64,000 bases of DNA from Pseudomonas lalkuanensis (GTDB lineage Bacteria > Pseudomonadota > Gammaproteobacteria > Pseudomonadales > Pseudomonadaceae), in assembly GCF_008807375.1 (NCBI RefSeq), contig NZ_CP043311.1, positions 276,501 through 340,500 on the forward strand. The letters are read 5' to 3'. Under the pieces are notes generated by a model. The model saw only the letters and a program-made list of their open reading frames with translations. It had not been told where the DNA came from and made no database searches. A program made the translations under genes and the position numbers. Of the stretch, positions 8,710 to 18,113 are shown one piece after another. Every line of letters starts with the position of its first letter. Within the stretch, counting starts at the first letter, position 1.

Positions 8710-10056
8710 GTGTTGTTGAGAACTTTCGGATATCTGCTCCTGGCCGGCTGTGCCCTGCAAGCCCAGGCCAAGGTCGACGCTACCCAGGCCGCCCGACTCG
8801 GCCAGGACCTCACCCCCCTGGGCGGCGAACGCGCCGGCAATGCCGCCGGCACCATCCCGGCCTGGGATGGCGGTCTCGCTACCCCGCCTGCCGGCTACGA
8901 GCCGGGCATGCATCACCCGGACCCCTACGCAAGCGAGGCCCCGCGCTTCGTCATCGATGGCAAGAACCTCGGCCAGTACGAACAACTGCTGACGCCGGGG
9001 CACAAGGCCCTGCTGCAGGCGCACCCGGAGTACAAGCTGCGGGTCTTTCCGACCCACCGCAGCGCTGCCGCACCGCAGCGTATCTACGATGCCACCCGCT
9101 TCAACGCCGAGAACGGCGCGCTGATCGCCGGCGGCAACGGTGTGGAAGGCGTGGCCGCGGGCGTGCCATTCCCGATCCCGGCCAACGGCCTGGAAGCCAT
9201 CTGGAACCACATCCTGCGCTATCGCGGCGAGCAGATTCACTTCACCACCAACCAGGCGGCGGTCCTCGCCAACGGCAGCTACAACCTGCTGAAACTGGAG
9301 CGGGACATCTACTTCGTCTACGGTCGCGAGGGCATGACGCCGGGCAAGCTGGAGAACACTCTGTTCTTCTACAAGTACCGCGTCGTTGCGCCGGCCAAGC
9401 TGTCCGGATCGGCCCTGGTGGTGCAGGAAACCCTCGACCAGGTGCTGTCGATCCGCAAGGCCTGGCGTTTCAACCGCGGCGAGCGTCGCGTCCGCCGCCT
9501 GCCGATGCTGGCCTACGACACCCTGCAGCCCGATACCAACGGCCTGGCCACTGCCGACGTGGTGGATTCCTACAACGGTGCCCCGGACCGCTACGAGTGG
9601 CAGTTGCTGGGCAAGCAGGAAATGCTGGTGCCCTACAACAGCTATGCGGTGCACCAGAAGGGGATTCCCTACCAGCAGATCCTCAAGACCAGCTACGTGA
9701 ACCCCGAACTGCTGCGCTACGAGCAGCATCGCGTCTGGGTGGTGGAGGCGACCCTGCGCAAGGGTTTCAGTCATCCCTACGCCAAGCGCCGCTTCTATCT
9801 GGATGAGGACAGCTGGCAGGTCCTCGCTGTCGACCTCTACGACAAGGACGGCGGCCTGATCGGGATGCAGGAAAGCCATCCGATCAGCTACTACGATGTC
9901 CCCATGTTCGGCAGTACGCTGGAAACCATCTACGATTTCGTGGGTGACCGCTACTTCGTCGACGGGCTCGACAACAACGAACCCATGTATGACTTCAAGG
10001 CCGTGCTCAGCCCGAGGGATTTCACGCCCCAGGCGCTGCGACGCGAAGGCAACTGA
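8710..10056 (+). CDS. DUF1329 family exported protein
   Basis: 448-residue exported protein of the DUF1329 family, related in fold to LolA/LolB-like lipid or lipoprotein carriers; its cargo is not known. GTG at 8710 is chosen as start, with GAGGAGAAG (8698-8706) ideally placed. Residues 1-20 form a signal peptide ending in AQA. Family features include the AARLGQDLTPLGGERAGNAAGTIPAWDGG start, FYKYRVVAPAKLSG, and a Trp/Tyr-rich C-terminal region. Monocistronic, ending in a strong terminator. Confidence 0.88.
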   Translation: MLLRTFGYLLLAGCALQAQAKVDATQAARLGQDLTPLGGERAGNAAGTIPAWDGGLATPPAGYEPGMHHPDPYASEAPRFVIDGKNLGQYEQLLTPGHKALLQAHPEYKLRVFPTHRSAAAPQRIYDATRFNAENGALIAGGNGVEGVAAGVPFPIPANGLEAIWNHILRYRGEQIHFTTNQAAVLANGSYNLLKLERDIYFVYGREGMTPGKLENTLFFYKYRVVAPAKLSGSALVVQETLDQVLSIRKAWRFNRGERRVRRLPMLAYDTLQPDTNGLATADVVDSYNGAPDRYEWQLLGKQEMLVPYNSYAVHQKGIPYQQILKTSYVNPELLRYEQHRVWVVEATLRKGFSHPYAKRRFYLDEDSWQVLAVDLYDKDGGLIGMQESHPISYYDVPMFGSTLETIYDFVGDRYFVDGLDNNEPMYDFKAVLSPRDFTPQALRREGN

Positions 10057-10079
10057 TTCCGGCCTGCCTGGCCATCCCA

Positions 10080-10102
10080 GCCGCCCCTCGGGGCGGCTTT
10101 TT
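10080..10102 (+). terminator. Intrinsic terminator after the DUF1329 gene
   Basis: Arms GCCGCCCC (10080-10087) and GGGGCGGC (10090-10097) with a 2-nt loop, followed by TTTTT, 23 bp past the stop. Confidence 0.92.
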
Positions 10103-10117
10103 AATGGGCGGGTATTT

Positions 10118-10155
10118 GTGGGAGCGATTTCAATCGCGAATGAATTCGCTCCCAC
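10118..10155. repeat. REP-type palindrome
   Basis: 38-bp near-palindrome beginning GTGGGAGCG and ending CGCTCCCAC. Same family as the elements at 22511-22607, 39906-39943 and 46929-47017. Here the left arm has diverged in its middle (GATTTCAATCGCGAA). It lies between the DUF1329 terminator and the convergent small minus-strand gene. Confidence 0.85.
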
Positions 10156-10262
10156 GAGGGGCTGCTGCCCCGCTCGCTCAGTGCATAGGGTGGATGTCGC
10201 TCTTCACATCCACCAGCGGAGCCCTTCCGAACCTCAAGCGGTGGAGCTGCCCGGAAGGCCCG

Positions 10263-10517
10263 TCAATTGATCAGCTCCGCCCCGGTCAGGGTCGTCTCCG
10301 GCAATGCCGGCGGCGCGGGGCTGATCTGCATGTACTTGATGCTTTCCCGTGGAATCAGCAGCAGGTCGCCATCCACTTCGATGCTGAGAAAAGGGGACTC
10401 CAGTTGGCGGCGCAAGCCCCTGGCCACTTCGACCGGGTCGGCGGTTTGCTGGGGAAAACGCAGGGCCAGGCGCTGGCCGTCCTGGAAGTGCAGGTAGAGG
10501 TGCTTGATCGGTTTCAT
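10263..10517 (-). CDS. Small hypothetical protein (84 aa)
   Basis: No family recognised. The 84-residue protein has no TM segment or signal peptide. It alternates hydrophobic and charged residues (MKPIKHLYLHFQDGQRLALR...), suggesting a small beta-rich fold, and is codon-typical of the neighbourhood. It is the last gene of the minus-strand run from metX, 39 bp after the DUF3392-like gene, and probably cotranscribed. Confidence 0.7.
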   Translation of the reverse strand: MKPIKHLYLHFQDGQRLALRFPQQTADPVEVARGLRRQLESPFLSIEVDGDLLLIPRESIKYMQISPAPPALPETTLTGAELIN

Positions 10518-10556
10518 GGGCGTGCTCCCGGCGGTGGCGGCCGGGAGCCGCCGATC

Positions 10557-10880
10557 CTAGTTGCGATCGGCGATCACACCGATCACGAAGAAGACTAGTA
10601 GCAGGACGGGCGCCAAGGTGTAGTTGTTGAAGTAGCCCAGTCCTTTGGCCAGCCAGGGCGTCAGGTAGATCATCGCCAGGCCGTAGCCCACCGCGCACAG
10701 CAGCACGAAGAGCAGGGTGCGGAAGAGGAAGTTGAGGCTGCCGATGCGCTGTTGCACCCAGGCGTTCAGGGCGGGGCCGAACAGCACCAGGACGGTGGCC
10801 ATGATGGCCAGGGCGATGTCATGCAGGTGGCCGCGGCTCCAGCGCGAGAGGGTGGCGATCAGGTCCAGTACGACTTCCAT
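10557..10880 (-). CDS. DUF3392-like small inner-membrane protein
   Basis: 107-residue protein with three TM helices (about residues 20-40, 52-72 and 85-104) and a short amphipathic N-terminus (MEVVLDLIATLSRWSRGHLHDIALA). The pattern and position next to hemW fit the DUF3392 family, of unknown function; the assignment is from memory of the family, not a search. It lies 60 bp downstream of hemW in the same direction. Confidence 0.75.
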   Translation of the reverse strand: MEVVLDLIATLSRWSRGHLHDIALAIMATVLVLFGPALNAWVQQRIGSLNFLFRTLLFVLLCAVGYGLAMIYLTPWLAKGLGYFNNYTLAPVLLLVFFVIGVIADRN

Positions 10881-10940
10881 CCAGAGAATCCTTGGCGAAA
10901 TGGTTCGGGGGCAGACGATTCCAAATCCGTGGTGCGCCCG

Positions 10941-12119
10941 TCAAGGCAGGAAGTGCTGCAGCAGGTCGTTGAGGAACAACTGGCCCTCGGGGGTGGCCAC
11001 GAGCCGCTCCGGGTCCTTCAGCAGCAGGCCGCGGGCCTCGGCTTCGGTGCGCGCCGCTGCCAGGTCGGCCAGCGGCATGCCGGTGCGCTGAGTGAACAAC
11101 GCTGCGGGCACGCCGTCCGTGAGGCGCAGCACGTTCATGAGGAATTCGAAGGGCAGCTCGCCCTGGTCGAGGTGGCGCTCGCCGGCCTGGAAGCGTTTGG
11201 CCGGGTCCAGGTAGTCCTTCGGCAGGCGGGTCTTCCAGCTGCGGATGATGCGGCCTTCCGGGCTGCTCAGCTTGGCGTGGGCGCCAGCGCCGATGCCGAG
11301 GAAGTCGCCGAAGGTCCAGTAGTTGAGGTTGTGCTGCGCGCGCAGGCCGTCCCGGGCGTAGGCGGACACTTCGTACTGGGCGTAGCCCCGTTCGGCCAGC
11401 AGGGCCTGACCGGCTTCCTGGATGTCCCAGAGGATGTCGTCTTCGGGCAGTTCCGGCGGCTGGTTCCAGAACACCGTGTTCGGCTCCATGGTCAGCTGGT
11501 ACCAGGAAAGGTGCGTCGGACCCTGGGCGATGGCTGTTTGCAGGTCTTCCAGGGCGTCTTCGATGGACTGGTCCGGCAGGCCGTGCATCAGGTCCAGGTT
11601 AAAGTTGTCGAAGCCGGCCTTGCGCGCCATGTCGGCAGCACGCACCGCTTCGTCACCGTCGTGGATGCGCCCCAGGGCCTTGAGCTTGGCCTCCTGGAAG
11701 CTCTGCACGCCAATGGACAGGCGATTGATGCCGAGCTGGCGGTAGGCGGCGAACTTGGCTTGCTCGAAGGTGCCGGGGTTGGCTTCCAGGGTGATCTCGA
11801 TGGCACGCGCGAAGGGCACCCGCTGTTCCACGCCGTCCAGCAGCCGGCCAATGGCGTTGGCGCTGAACAGGCTGGGGGTGCCGCCGCCGAAGAAGATCGA
11901 CGTCAGCTCGCGACCGTGGACATGGCCAAGATCCTGCTCGAGATCAGCCAGCAGCGCGTCGATATAGGCTTCTTCAGGCAGCTCCGAGCCGGCGGCGTGG
12001 GAGTTGAAGTCGCAGTAGGGGCACTTGCGCACGCACCAGGGAATATGGACGTAGAGCGCCAGGGGCGGGAGCTGGAAGCCTGATGCCCCGACCTCCGGGT
12101 GCGTGCCTGGGCCTTTCAT
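10941..12119 (-). CDS. hemW: Heme chaperone HemW (radical SAM)
   Basis: Radical-SAM family protein (392 aa), formerly annotated as HemN-like coproporphyrinogen oxidase; HemW is now known as a heme-binding chaperone. The [4Fe-4S] motif C-x3-C-x2-C is in [17 protein letters not shown], followed by [42 protein letters not shown] and [10 protein letters not shown]. The start at 12119 overlaps the rdgB stop (ATGA); a longer in-frame opening to 12215 would lie inside rdgB and is rejected. Confidence 0.93.
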   Translation of the reverse strand: MKGPGTHPEVGASGFQLPPLALYVHIPWCVRKCPYCDFNSHAAGSELPEEAYIDALLADLEQDLGHVHGRELTSIFFGGGTPSLFSANAIGRLLDGVEQRVPFARAIEITLEANPGTFEQAKFAAYRQLGINRLSIGVQSFQEAKLKALGRIHDGDEAVRAADMARKAGFDNFNLDLMHGLPDQSIEDALEDLQTAIAQGPTHLSWYQLTMEPNTVFWNQPPELPEDDILWDIQEAGQALLAERGYAQYEVSAYARDGLRAQHNLNYWTFGDFLGIGAGAHAKLSSPEGRIIRSWKTRLPKDYLDPAKRFQAGERHLDQGELPFEFLMNVLRLTDGVPAALFTQRTGMPLADLAAARTEAEARGLLLKDPERLVATPEGQLFLNDLLQHFLP

Positions 12120-12709
12120 ATCCCCAGCCGCTGCTTGAGCAGGGCCATGGCGCGGGCGCGGTGGCTGAGCTGGTTCTTGTCGGTGGGGGAGAGCTCCGCA
12201 GCGGAGCTGTTGCATTCCTCGACCCAGAACAACGGGTCGTAGCCGAAGCCATGCTCGCCACGGGCTTCGAACAGGATGCGACCGCGCCAGCTGCCTTCGC
12301 AGAGGATCGGCAGCGGGTCATCGGCATGCCGCATCAGCGCCAGGCTGCAGATGAACTGCGCGCCACGCTCGGCCTCGGGAACGTCGCGCAGGACGTCCAG
12401 CAGCTTGGCATTGTTCGCCGCATCGCCCTTGCCGTCGGCATAGCGCGCCGAATAGATGCCAGGGGCGCCGCCAAGGAAGTCCACCGCCAGGCCGGAGTCG
12501 TCGGCCAGCGCCGGCAGGCCGGACAGGCGGGCCGCATTGCGGGCCTTGAGAATGGCGTTCTCGACGAAGGTCAGGCCGGTTTCTTCAGGCTCGATGTCGC
12601 TGAACTCGGCGATGGAGCGCACTTTTACGCTGTCACCGAGCATGGCCTGGAGTTCCTTGAGTTTGCCGGCGTTGTGGCTGGCCAGCACCAGTTCTTTGAA
12701 GGGCATCAT
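12116..12709 (-). CDS. rdgB: dITP/XTP pyrophosphatase RdgB
   Basis: House-cleaning NTP pyrophosphatase (197 aa) that removes dITP, ITP and [17 protein letters not shown] (substrate-binding start), [25 protein letters not shown] with the metal-binding DDSG, and [11 protein letters not shown] are all present, with [10 protein letters not shown] and [10 protein letters not shown] near the end. MMPF gives two adjacent start choices. It overlaps the DUF4426 gene (4 nt) and hemW, so it is translationally coupled within the metX-metW operon. Confidence 0.96.
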   Translation of the reverse strand: MMPFKELVLASHNAGKLKELQAMLGDSVKVRSIAEFSDIEPEETGLTFVENAILKARNAARLSGLPALADDSGLAVDFLGGAPGIYSARYADGKGDAANNAKLLDVLRDVPEAERGAQFICSLALMRHADDPLPILCEGSWRGRILFEARGEHGFGYDPLFWVEECNSSAAELSPTDKNQLSHRARAMALLKQRLGI

Positions 12710-13125
12710 TCGTCGGGGAAGAATTCCTGGTCGAAGCTGAAGCTGTGGGGGGCTTCATCTGCGCGTTGCACATTGAGGGTGAAATTGAGCATTTCACGCT
12801 CGTTGAAGGGGAACTGCGCCAGGTAGTAGATGGCCTCGCCTTCACTGATCTGCTTGAACTGCAGCGGCGTGACCTGGCCGAGCAGATTCTTCACCTGGCC
12901 GCTGACCTGGGCGGTGCTGGGCTTGCCGGCCTTGAGCACGGCGACGTTGACCACGCCTTGCGTCTTGCTGCGGGTCAGGCCGACGGCGGCAGCGATGTCC
13001 GGCTGCAGGAAACTGGAGTTGAACGCGTTGTAGTGCACGTCCAGGTCGCCGAAGGTCTGCTTGCGCTCGGCAGCTGCCGGCAGCGCCAGGCAAAGGGCGA
13101 AAAGGAACAGGGCTAGACGACGCAT
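12706..13125 (-). CDS. DUF4426 family exported protein
   Basis: 139-residue protein with a cleavable signal peptide ([19 protein letters not shown], cut near residue 19) and a mature beta-rich domain starting [16 protein letters not shown]. This matches DUF4426, found in gammaproteobacteria between metW and rdgB. Predicted periplasmic; function unknown. Overlaps the rdgB start by 4 nt. Confidence 0.82.
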   Translation of the reverse strand: MRRLALFLFALCLALPAAAERKQTFGDLDVHYNAFNSSFLQPDIAAAVGLTRSKTQGVVNVAVLKAGKPSTAQVSGQVKNLLGQVTPLQFKQISEGEAIYYLAQFPFNEREMLNFTLNVQRADEAPHSFSFDQEFFPDE

Positions 13126-13141
13126 GGTGTGCCTCCTTTAT

Positions 13142-13762
13142 TCAGATCGCGATGCGGTGGTCCGCAAGACTCGGACCGCTGACGCGATAGATGCCGATCT
13201 CACCCAACAGATTAGGCCAAACCCGGCTGGGCAGGTTGTGCCGATGCTCGTGGTCCACTGCCAGGCGGTCGAGCACTTTCACCTGCATTTCGTGGCACAG
13301 CGCCTCGAAATCCTTGAAGGTGCAGAAGTGGATGTTCGGCGTGTTGTACCAGGTGTAGGGCAGGAATTCCGACACCGGCATGCGCCCGTAGCGCGCCAGG
13401 TACCAGCGGCAGCGCCAGTGGCCGAAGTTGGGGAAGGTGATGATGCATTCGCGACCGACCCGCAGCATTTCCTGGAGGATCCGATCGGGGTAGTGCACCG
13501 CCTGCAGCGCCTGGGTCATCACCACCACGTCGAAGCTGTTGCTGGCGAAGTTGCCCAGGCCCTTGTCCAGGTCCTGCTCGATCACGTTCACGCCACGGTC
13601 GATGCAGTGGGCGATGTTCTCGGGGTCGATTTCCAGGCCATAGCCGGTGACCTGCTTGTTGTCGCGCAGCCAGGCCAGCAGTTCGCCGCGGCCGCAGCCG
13701 AGGTCGAGTACCCGGCTGCCGGCGGGAATCCAGTCCTGGATGATTTCTAGGTCGGCACGCAT
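13142..13762 (-). CDS. metW: Methionine biosynthesis protein MetW
   Basis: SAM-dependent methyltransferase-fold protein (206 aa) that partners MetX in homoserine acylation in many proteobacteria. The SAM motif I is RVLDLGCGRGELLAWL (about residues 18-33), followed by DLDKGLGNFASNSFDVVVMTQALQAV. It begins 3 bp after the metX stop, consistent with tight coupling. Confidence 0.95.
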   Translation of the reverse strand: MRADLEIIQDWIPAGSRVLDLGCGRGELLAWLRDNKQVTGYGLEIDPENIAHCIDRGVNVIEQDLDKGLGNFASNSFDVVVMTQALQAVHYPDRILQEMLRVGRECIITFPNFGHWRCRWYLARYGRMPVSEFLPYTWYNTPNIHFCTFKDFEALCHEMQVKVLDRLAVDHEHRHNLPSRVWPNLLGEIGIYRVSGPSLADHRIAI

Positions 13763-13765
13763 GGG

Positions 13766-14905
13766 TTACACCGCAATCCTGTTCATGTAGCTGCTGAAGG
13801 CCTGGAGGTAGCGCGGGATCGGCATGAGGAATGCATCGTGGCCCTGGGGCGCATCGATTTCCAGGTAGCTGACGTTTTTCCGCGCGGCGGTCAGGGCGTC
13901 GACGATTTCCCGCGAGCGGGCCGGGGAGAAGCGCCAGTCGGTGGTGAAGGACATCACGCAGAAGTCCGCCTTGGCCACCGCCAGGGTCCGCGCCAGGTCG
14001 CCGTCATGGGCAGCCGCCGGGTCGAAGTAGTCCAGCGCCTTGGTCATCAGCAGGTAGGTGTTGGCGTCAAAGCGCCCGGAGAATTCCTCACCCTGGTAGC
14101 GCAGGTAGCTTTCCACCTGGAATTCCACGCTATGGAAGTCATAGTTGAGCTTCTCGCTCTTCAGTCCGCGGCCGAATTTCTCGCCCATGGCGTCGTCCGA
14201 CAGGTAGGTGATGTGCCCTACCATGCGCGCCAGCATCAGGCCGCGCTTGGGGATCACGCCCTGCTCCTGGAAGTGGCCGCCGTGGAAATCCGGGTCGGTG
14301 AGAATGGCCTGGCGAGCCACTTCGTTGAAGGCGATGTTCTGGGCCGAGAGCTTGGGCGCCGAGGCGATGGCCAGGCAGTGACGCACGCGATCGGGGTAGC
14401 TGATGGTCCATTGCATGGCCTGCATGCCGCCGAGGCTGCCACCGATCACGGCGGCCCATTGCTGGATACCGAGGACATCCGCCAGGCGTGCCTGGCTGTT
14501 GACCCAGTCTTCCACCGTCATCACCGGGAAGTCGGCACCGAATGGCGTGCCGGTAGCCGGGTTGATGCTGGAGGGGCCGGTCGAGCCGTTGCAGCCACCG
14601 AGGTTGTTGAGGCTGACGACGAAGAACTTCAGGGTGTCGATGGGCTTGCCCGGGCCGATGCAGCTGTCCCACCAGCCCGGCTTGCGGTCGTCCATGCTGT
14701 GGTAGCCGGCGGCGTGATGATGGCCGGACAGCGCATGGCAGATCAGTACGGCGTTGCTGCGGTCTGCATTCAGTTCGCCGTAGGTTTCATAGACCAGCTC
14801 GTAGTCGGTCAGGCTGCGGCCACAGGCCAGTGCCAGCGGCTCGCTGAAGCGCTGCACCTGGGGGCTGACCAGGCCGACGGAATCTGCGGGAATGGCGGTG
14901 GGCAT
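13766..14905 (-). CDS. metX: Homoserine O-acyltransferase MetX
   Basis: First committed enzyme of methionine synthesis (379 aa), alpha/beta hydrolase fold. Nucleophile elbow [10 protein letters not shown] contains the catalytic Ser; catalytic His is in [10 protein letters not shown], and the Asp lies in the preceding TDWRFSP region. Pseudomonad MetX proteins of this type have been reported to use succinyl-CoA (MetXS) rather than acetyl-CoA; I cannot settle this from motifs alone. It heads the metX-metW-DUF4426-rdgB-hemW operon. Confidence 0.96.
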   Translation of the reverse strand: MPTAIPADSVGLVSPQVQRFSEPLALACGRSLTDYELVYETYGELNADRSNAVLICHALSGHHHAAGYHSMDDRKPGWWDSCIGPGKPIDTLKFFVVSLNNLGGCNGSTGPSSINPATGTPFGADFPVMTVEDWVNSQARLADVLGIQQWAAVIGGSLGGMQAMQWTISYPDRVRHCLAIASAPKLSAQNIAFNEVARQAILTDPDFHGGHFQEQGVIPKRGLMLARMVGHITYLSDDAMGEKFGRGLKSEKLNYDFHSVEFQVESYLRYQGEEFSGRFDANTYLLMTKALDYFDPAAAHDGDLARTLAVAKADFCVMSFTTDWRFSPARSREIVDALTAARKNVSYLEIDAPQGHDAFLMPIPRYLQAFSSYMNRIAV

Positions 14906-15015
14906 CGCGACCCTGCTCTCAATCTGGGAAGGGCGCCAGTCTAAAGAGCGCCGCCCCCAGCGGCAAGCGCGGGGGGTGGCGGCTAAGACGTTGAATAATC
15001 AGGTGCAGCGGGCGT

Positions 15016-17004
15016 TCAGGCGGACTCGCCACCGCGCTGCCTGCGCGATGCCACCGGCAGGCTGACGACCTTGTTCATGCGCTGCATGGGCGAGGGGCGG
15101 CGGAAGGTCCGCAGCATCTCGTTGGCTTCGGCGATCTGCTGCTCCAGTTCCTCGGTGTAGCGCTGCAGTTGCTGGCCGCGCTGGCGGGTGAGCTGGGTTT
15201 CCTGGGCCAGGGCCTTCAGCCGCAGCATGTGGGTCTCCAGCAGCTGCTTGTGCTCCAGGGTGTGCTGCATCAGCGGCATCAGGGCGTCGCCGGCCCACTG
15301 CGCGACTTCCAGGCGCAGGCGCTGGTGCATGCCGATGAGTTCCTGCACCAGGGTGTCGAAGAAGCGTTTACCGAGTTGGCGCTGCTCGGTCAGCAGGGTC
15401 TTGGGATGCAGGCGGAACTGGTCGGCCTTGGCGCGCAGCTGGCGAAGCTCGCGGAGATAGCGCTGCACATTGAATTGCGGCGCGTCGACCGCGTTCAGCG
15501 GGTTTTCTTCGTTGTGCCGGCGATAGATGGCCGCGACCATCTTGTTGGCCATTTCCGCCTCGTGTTCGAGGCTGTGCAGGTCGTGCTGCACCGAATGGAA
15601 GAAATGCACGATGCCCTGGTTGATGCCCACCGTGGTCCAGCTGCCGGTGAGCTCGCGGCGCAGGCGCGCCAGGTGTTCGTCCAGGCGCTCGGTGCGCACG
15701 GCATTGCGCAGGACGTCGCCCTGGCGCTTGAGCAGGCGCTGGTTGGTTTTCAGGCCGAGCAGGCGGCGATGGTGCTGGGCATGGTCTTCCTTGGTCCGCG
15801 CGGTCAGCTCGAAGAGCATCTGGCCGTTGTCCTGCTGATGGCTGTCGAGCATCGACTGCTGCTCGCGGACCTTCTCCAGACGCAGGTTGAGCACGTGCAG
15901 GCTGTTCTGCAGTTGCGACATCAGCTGATGCGCCACGTGGTCTTCGATCAGGCGTTCCTTCTGGGTGACGATGCGCTCGCAGAGCAACTCTTCCAGTGTG
16001 CCGATCTGGCTGCGGGCGAGCAGTTCGCCGTCCTTGCGCACCTTGGCCAGCAGCGCCTGCTTGGCCGAAAGCGGCAGCACTTCGTCGCTGCGAATGCCCA
16101 GCTGGCGGGCAGTGGTTTCCTGGATGCGGCGAATGGCGTTCTGCACGAAATTTTCGCCGGCCAGGTCGTCCCAGAGCACGTCAACCTTGTTCAACACGGC
16201 GAACAGGTGCGCCTGGGTGTCTTCGTCGAGCTGGCGGATGTGCTGCTGCCAGACGCTCATGTCGCTGGCGGTGACGCCGGTATCGGCCGAGAGCAGGAAG
16301 ACGATGGCCTGGGCGGCCGGCAGCATCGACAGGGTGAGCTCGGGCTCGCTGCCGAGGGCGTTCAGGCCGGGGGTGTCGAGGATGCGCAGGCCCTGGCGCA
16401 GCAGCGGGTGGTCGAAGTTGACCATGGCGTGGCGCCAGGCCGGCACCAGGACCTCGCCGGGGCGGCCGGTGGAATCGAGCATGTCCGGATGGAAACCGAG
16501 CTGGATGGCCTGCTCCACCGGCATCGGCTTGGTCCGCGCCACCTGGGTGAAGGCCTGGATCATGTTGTCCGGGTCGCTCGGGTCCAGCGGGATGTTCACC
16601 CAGTGCCGCGGCGCGCGCTTGAACTGGGCCACGCTGGCTTCGGCCATGCGCGACTCGATGGGCAGCAGGCGGATGTAGGAACGCTCGGAGCGCGGGTCGT
16701 AGAACAGTTCGGTGGGGCACATGGTGGTGCGCCCGGCCTGGGACGGCAGCATGCGCTGGCCGAACTCGGAGAAGAACAGGCAGTTGATCAGCTCGGTCTT
16801 GCCGCGGGAGAACTCGCCGACGAAGGCCAGGGTGATGTGATCGGTGCGGAGCAGGCGCTGGGCGCGTTCCAACTTGGCGGAGAGCGCTTCGGAGTTGAGC
16901 CGGTTATGTTCGAGCCAGCTTCGATAGCGGGTGATCTCCCGCAGCAGCTCGCGTTTCCAGGCTACGTAGGCGTCGACTTGCTGACTGAGTCGCTCCATGC
17001 TCAT
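15016..17004 (-). CDS. Dynamin-like GTPase
   Basis: 662-residue large GTPase of the bacterial dynamin-like type. G1 is FVGEFSRGKTELIN (about residues 61-74), G3 is ILDTPGLNALGSE, and G4 is LNKVDVLWDDL. The rest is almost entirely helical and Gln/Leu/Arg-rich with heptad character, as in the stalk of dynamin-like proteins. There is no clear TM segment. The start at 17004 is chosen for GAGGAGA six bases upstream; a longer opening to 17196 is unconserved. Role unknown; the family remodels or binds membranes. Confidence 0.85.
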   Translation of the reverse strand: MSMERLSQQVDAYVAWKRELLREITRYRSWLEHNRLNSEALSAKLERAQRLLRTDHITLAFVGEFSRGKTELINCLFFSEFGQRMLPSQAGRTTMCPTELFYDPRSERSYIRLLPIESRMAEASVAQFKRAPRHWVNIPLDPSDPDNMIQAFTQVARTKPMPVEQAIQLGFHPDMLDSTGRPGEVLVPAWRHAMVNFDHPLLRQGLRILDTPGLNALGSEPELTLSMLPAAQAIVFLLSADTGVTASDMSVWQQHIRQLDEDTQAHLFAVLNKVDVLWDDLAGENFVQNAIRRIQETTARQLGIRSDEVLPLSAKQALLAKVRKDGELLARSQIGTLEELLCERIVTQKERLIEDHVAHQLMSQLQNSLHVLNLRLEKVREQQSMLDSHQQDNGQMLFELTARTKEDHAQHHRRLLGLKTNQRLLKRQGDVLRNAVRTERLDEHLARLRRELTGSWTTVGINQGIVHFFHSVQHDLHSLEHEAEMANKMVAAIYRRHNEENPLNAVDAPQFNVQRYLRELRQLRAKADQFRLHPKTLLTEQRQLGKRFFDTLVQELIGMHQRLRLEVAQWAGDALMPLMQHTLEHKQLLETHMLRLKALAQETQLTRQRGQQLQRYTEELEQQIAEANEMLRTFRRPSPMQRMNKVVSLPVASRRQRGGESA

Positions 17005-17213
17005 CCAGGCTCTCCTCGGGATCACGCGTCCTGCGTACGGGGATTGAGACGAATTTCGAATCGAAATGCCGACGCTGACGGTCATACCGCTGCATCCGGA
17101 AGCTCGCTCCGGGTCAGGGTAAAGGCAGAGTGCCAGCCACTCATTGCTGGGCATTATGCGCTTTGAGGGATGAGCGTCAATTGGCCGGCTCGCCATGCCC
17201 GCCTTAAGGTCGG

Positions 17214-17510
17214 TCAGGGCTGCCGAGCGGTCAGTCCCGGCAGGTCGGGGAGCGTGCGCGGGCGCTGGATGCGCACCCGCTTCTGGCGGTTCAGCTCGCC
17301 GCTTTCCAGGCTCACCTGGCTCTTGGCGACCCCGAAGGCCTCCGCCAGGAAGGCCATCAGGTGGGCGTTCGCCTTGCCTTCCACCGGCGGCGCGGTGAGG
17401 CGGATCTTCAGCCTTTCGCCATGCAGCCCGGCGAACTCGTCACGGCTCGCCTTGGGTTGCAGATGGCAGTCGAGGATCAGGTCCTCGCCTGCCCAGCGGT
17501 ACCAGCTCAT
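17214..17510 (-). CDS. yggU: DUF167 family protein (YggU-like)
   Basis: 98-residue protein with the DUF167 pattern LDCHLQPKASRDEFAGLHGERLKIRLTAPPVEGKANAHL and the typical GVAKSQVSLESGELNRQKRVRI. Function unknown. Its start shares one base with the yggT stop, so it belongs to the yggS-proC-yggT-yggU operon. Confidence 0.93.
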   Translation of the reverse strand: MSWYRWAGEDLILDCHLQPKASRDEFAGLHGERLKIRLTAPPVEGKANAHLMAFLAEAFGVAKSQVSLESGELNRQKRVRIQRPRTLPDLPGLTARQP

Positions 17511-18103
17511 CAGAGGAACGGGCTGAGGATCTGCGGCATGCCGGTCATGGCGGCCAGGTTGCCGATCACCAGCATGTCCAGCAGTTTCAGCGCAATGAAG
17601 GCGAAGATCGGCGAAATATCCAGGCCGCCAAGGTTGGGCAGTAGCTTGCGGAACGGCATCAGCAGCGGTTCGCAGATCTGGTTCACCAGCTGTGCGCCGG
17701 GGTTGTAGCTGCCCGGCGCGACCCAGGACAGGATCACGCTGATGATCAGGGCGAAGAAGAACACCTTCAGGAACAGCGAGGTGACGCCGATGATGGACCA
17801 GATCAGCAGTTGCAGCAGGTAGCCGCCGACGCCGTAGCCCATGAGGGTCAGGGTGACGACCATCAGCAGCAGCTGGACCAGGATGGCCAGCACCAGGGAC
17901 GCGAGATCCAGGCCGCCGAAGCCGGGGATGATCTTGCGCAGCGGGTTGAGCAGCGGCTTGGTGGCGCGCACCACGAACTGGCTCAGCGGGTTGTAGAAGT
18001 CGGCGCGCACCAGTTGCAGGATGAAGCGCAGCAGGACGATCAGCAGGTAGAGGCTGCCGAGGGTCTGGATCACATAGATGGCTGCGGTGTTGAGTCCGGT
18101 CAT
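17510..18103 (-). CDS. yggT: YggT family integral membrane protein
   Basis: 197-residue inner-membrane protein made of two YggT repeats, each with paired TM helices around an NPLSQFVVRATKPLLNPLRKIIP-type or GAQLVNQICEPLLMPFRKLLP-type segment. Implicated in other bacteria in osmotic or division-related functions; none assigned here. It lies 10 bp after proC. Confidence 0.93.
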   Translation of the reverse strand: MTGLNTAAIYVIQTLGSLYLLIVLLRFILQLVRADFYNPLSQFVVRATKPLLNPLRKIIPGFGGLDLASLVLAILVQLLLMVVTLTLMGYGVGGYLLQLLIWSIIGVTSLFLKVFFFALIISVILSWVAPGSYNPGAQLVNQICEPLLMPFRKLLPNLGGLDISPIFAFIALKLLDMLVIGNLAAMTGMPQILSPFL

Positions 18104-18113
18104 CGAAAGCTCC

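Noticed and set aside
15169..17166. A 665-codon plus-strand open frame opposite the dynamin-like gene
   Set aside because: It is antisense to a gene with intact GTPase motifs and has no conserved features.
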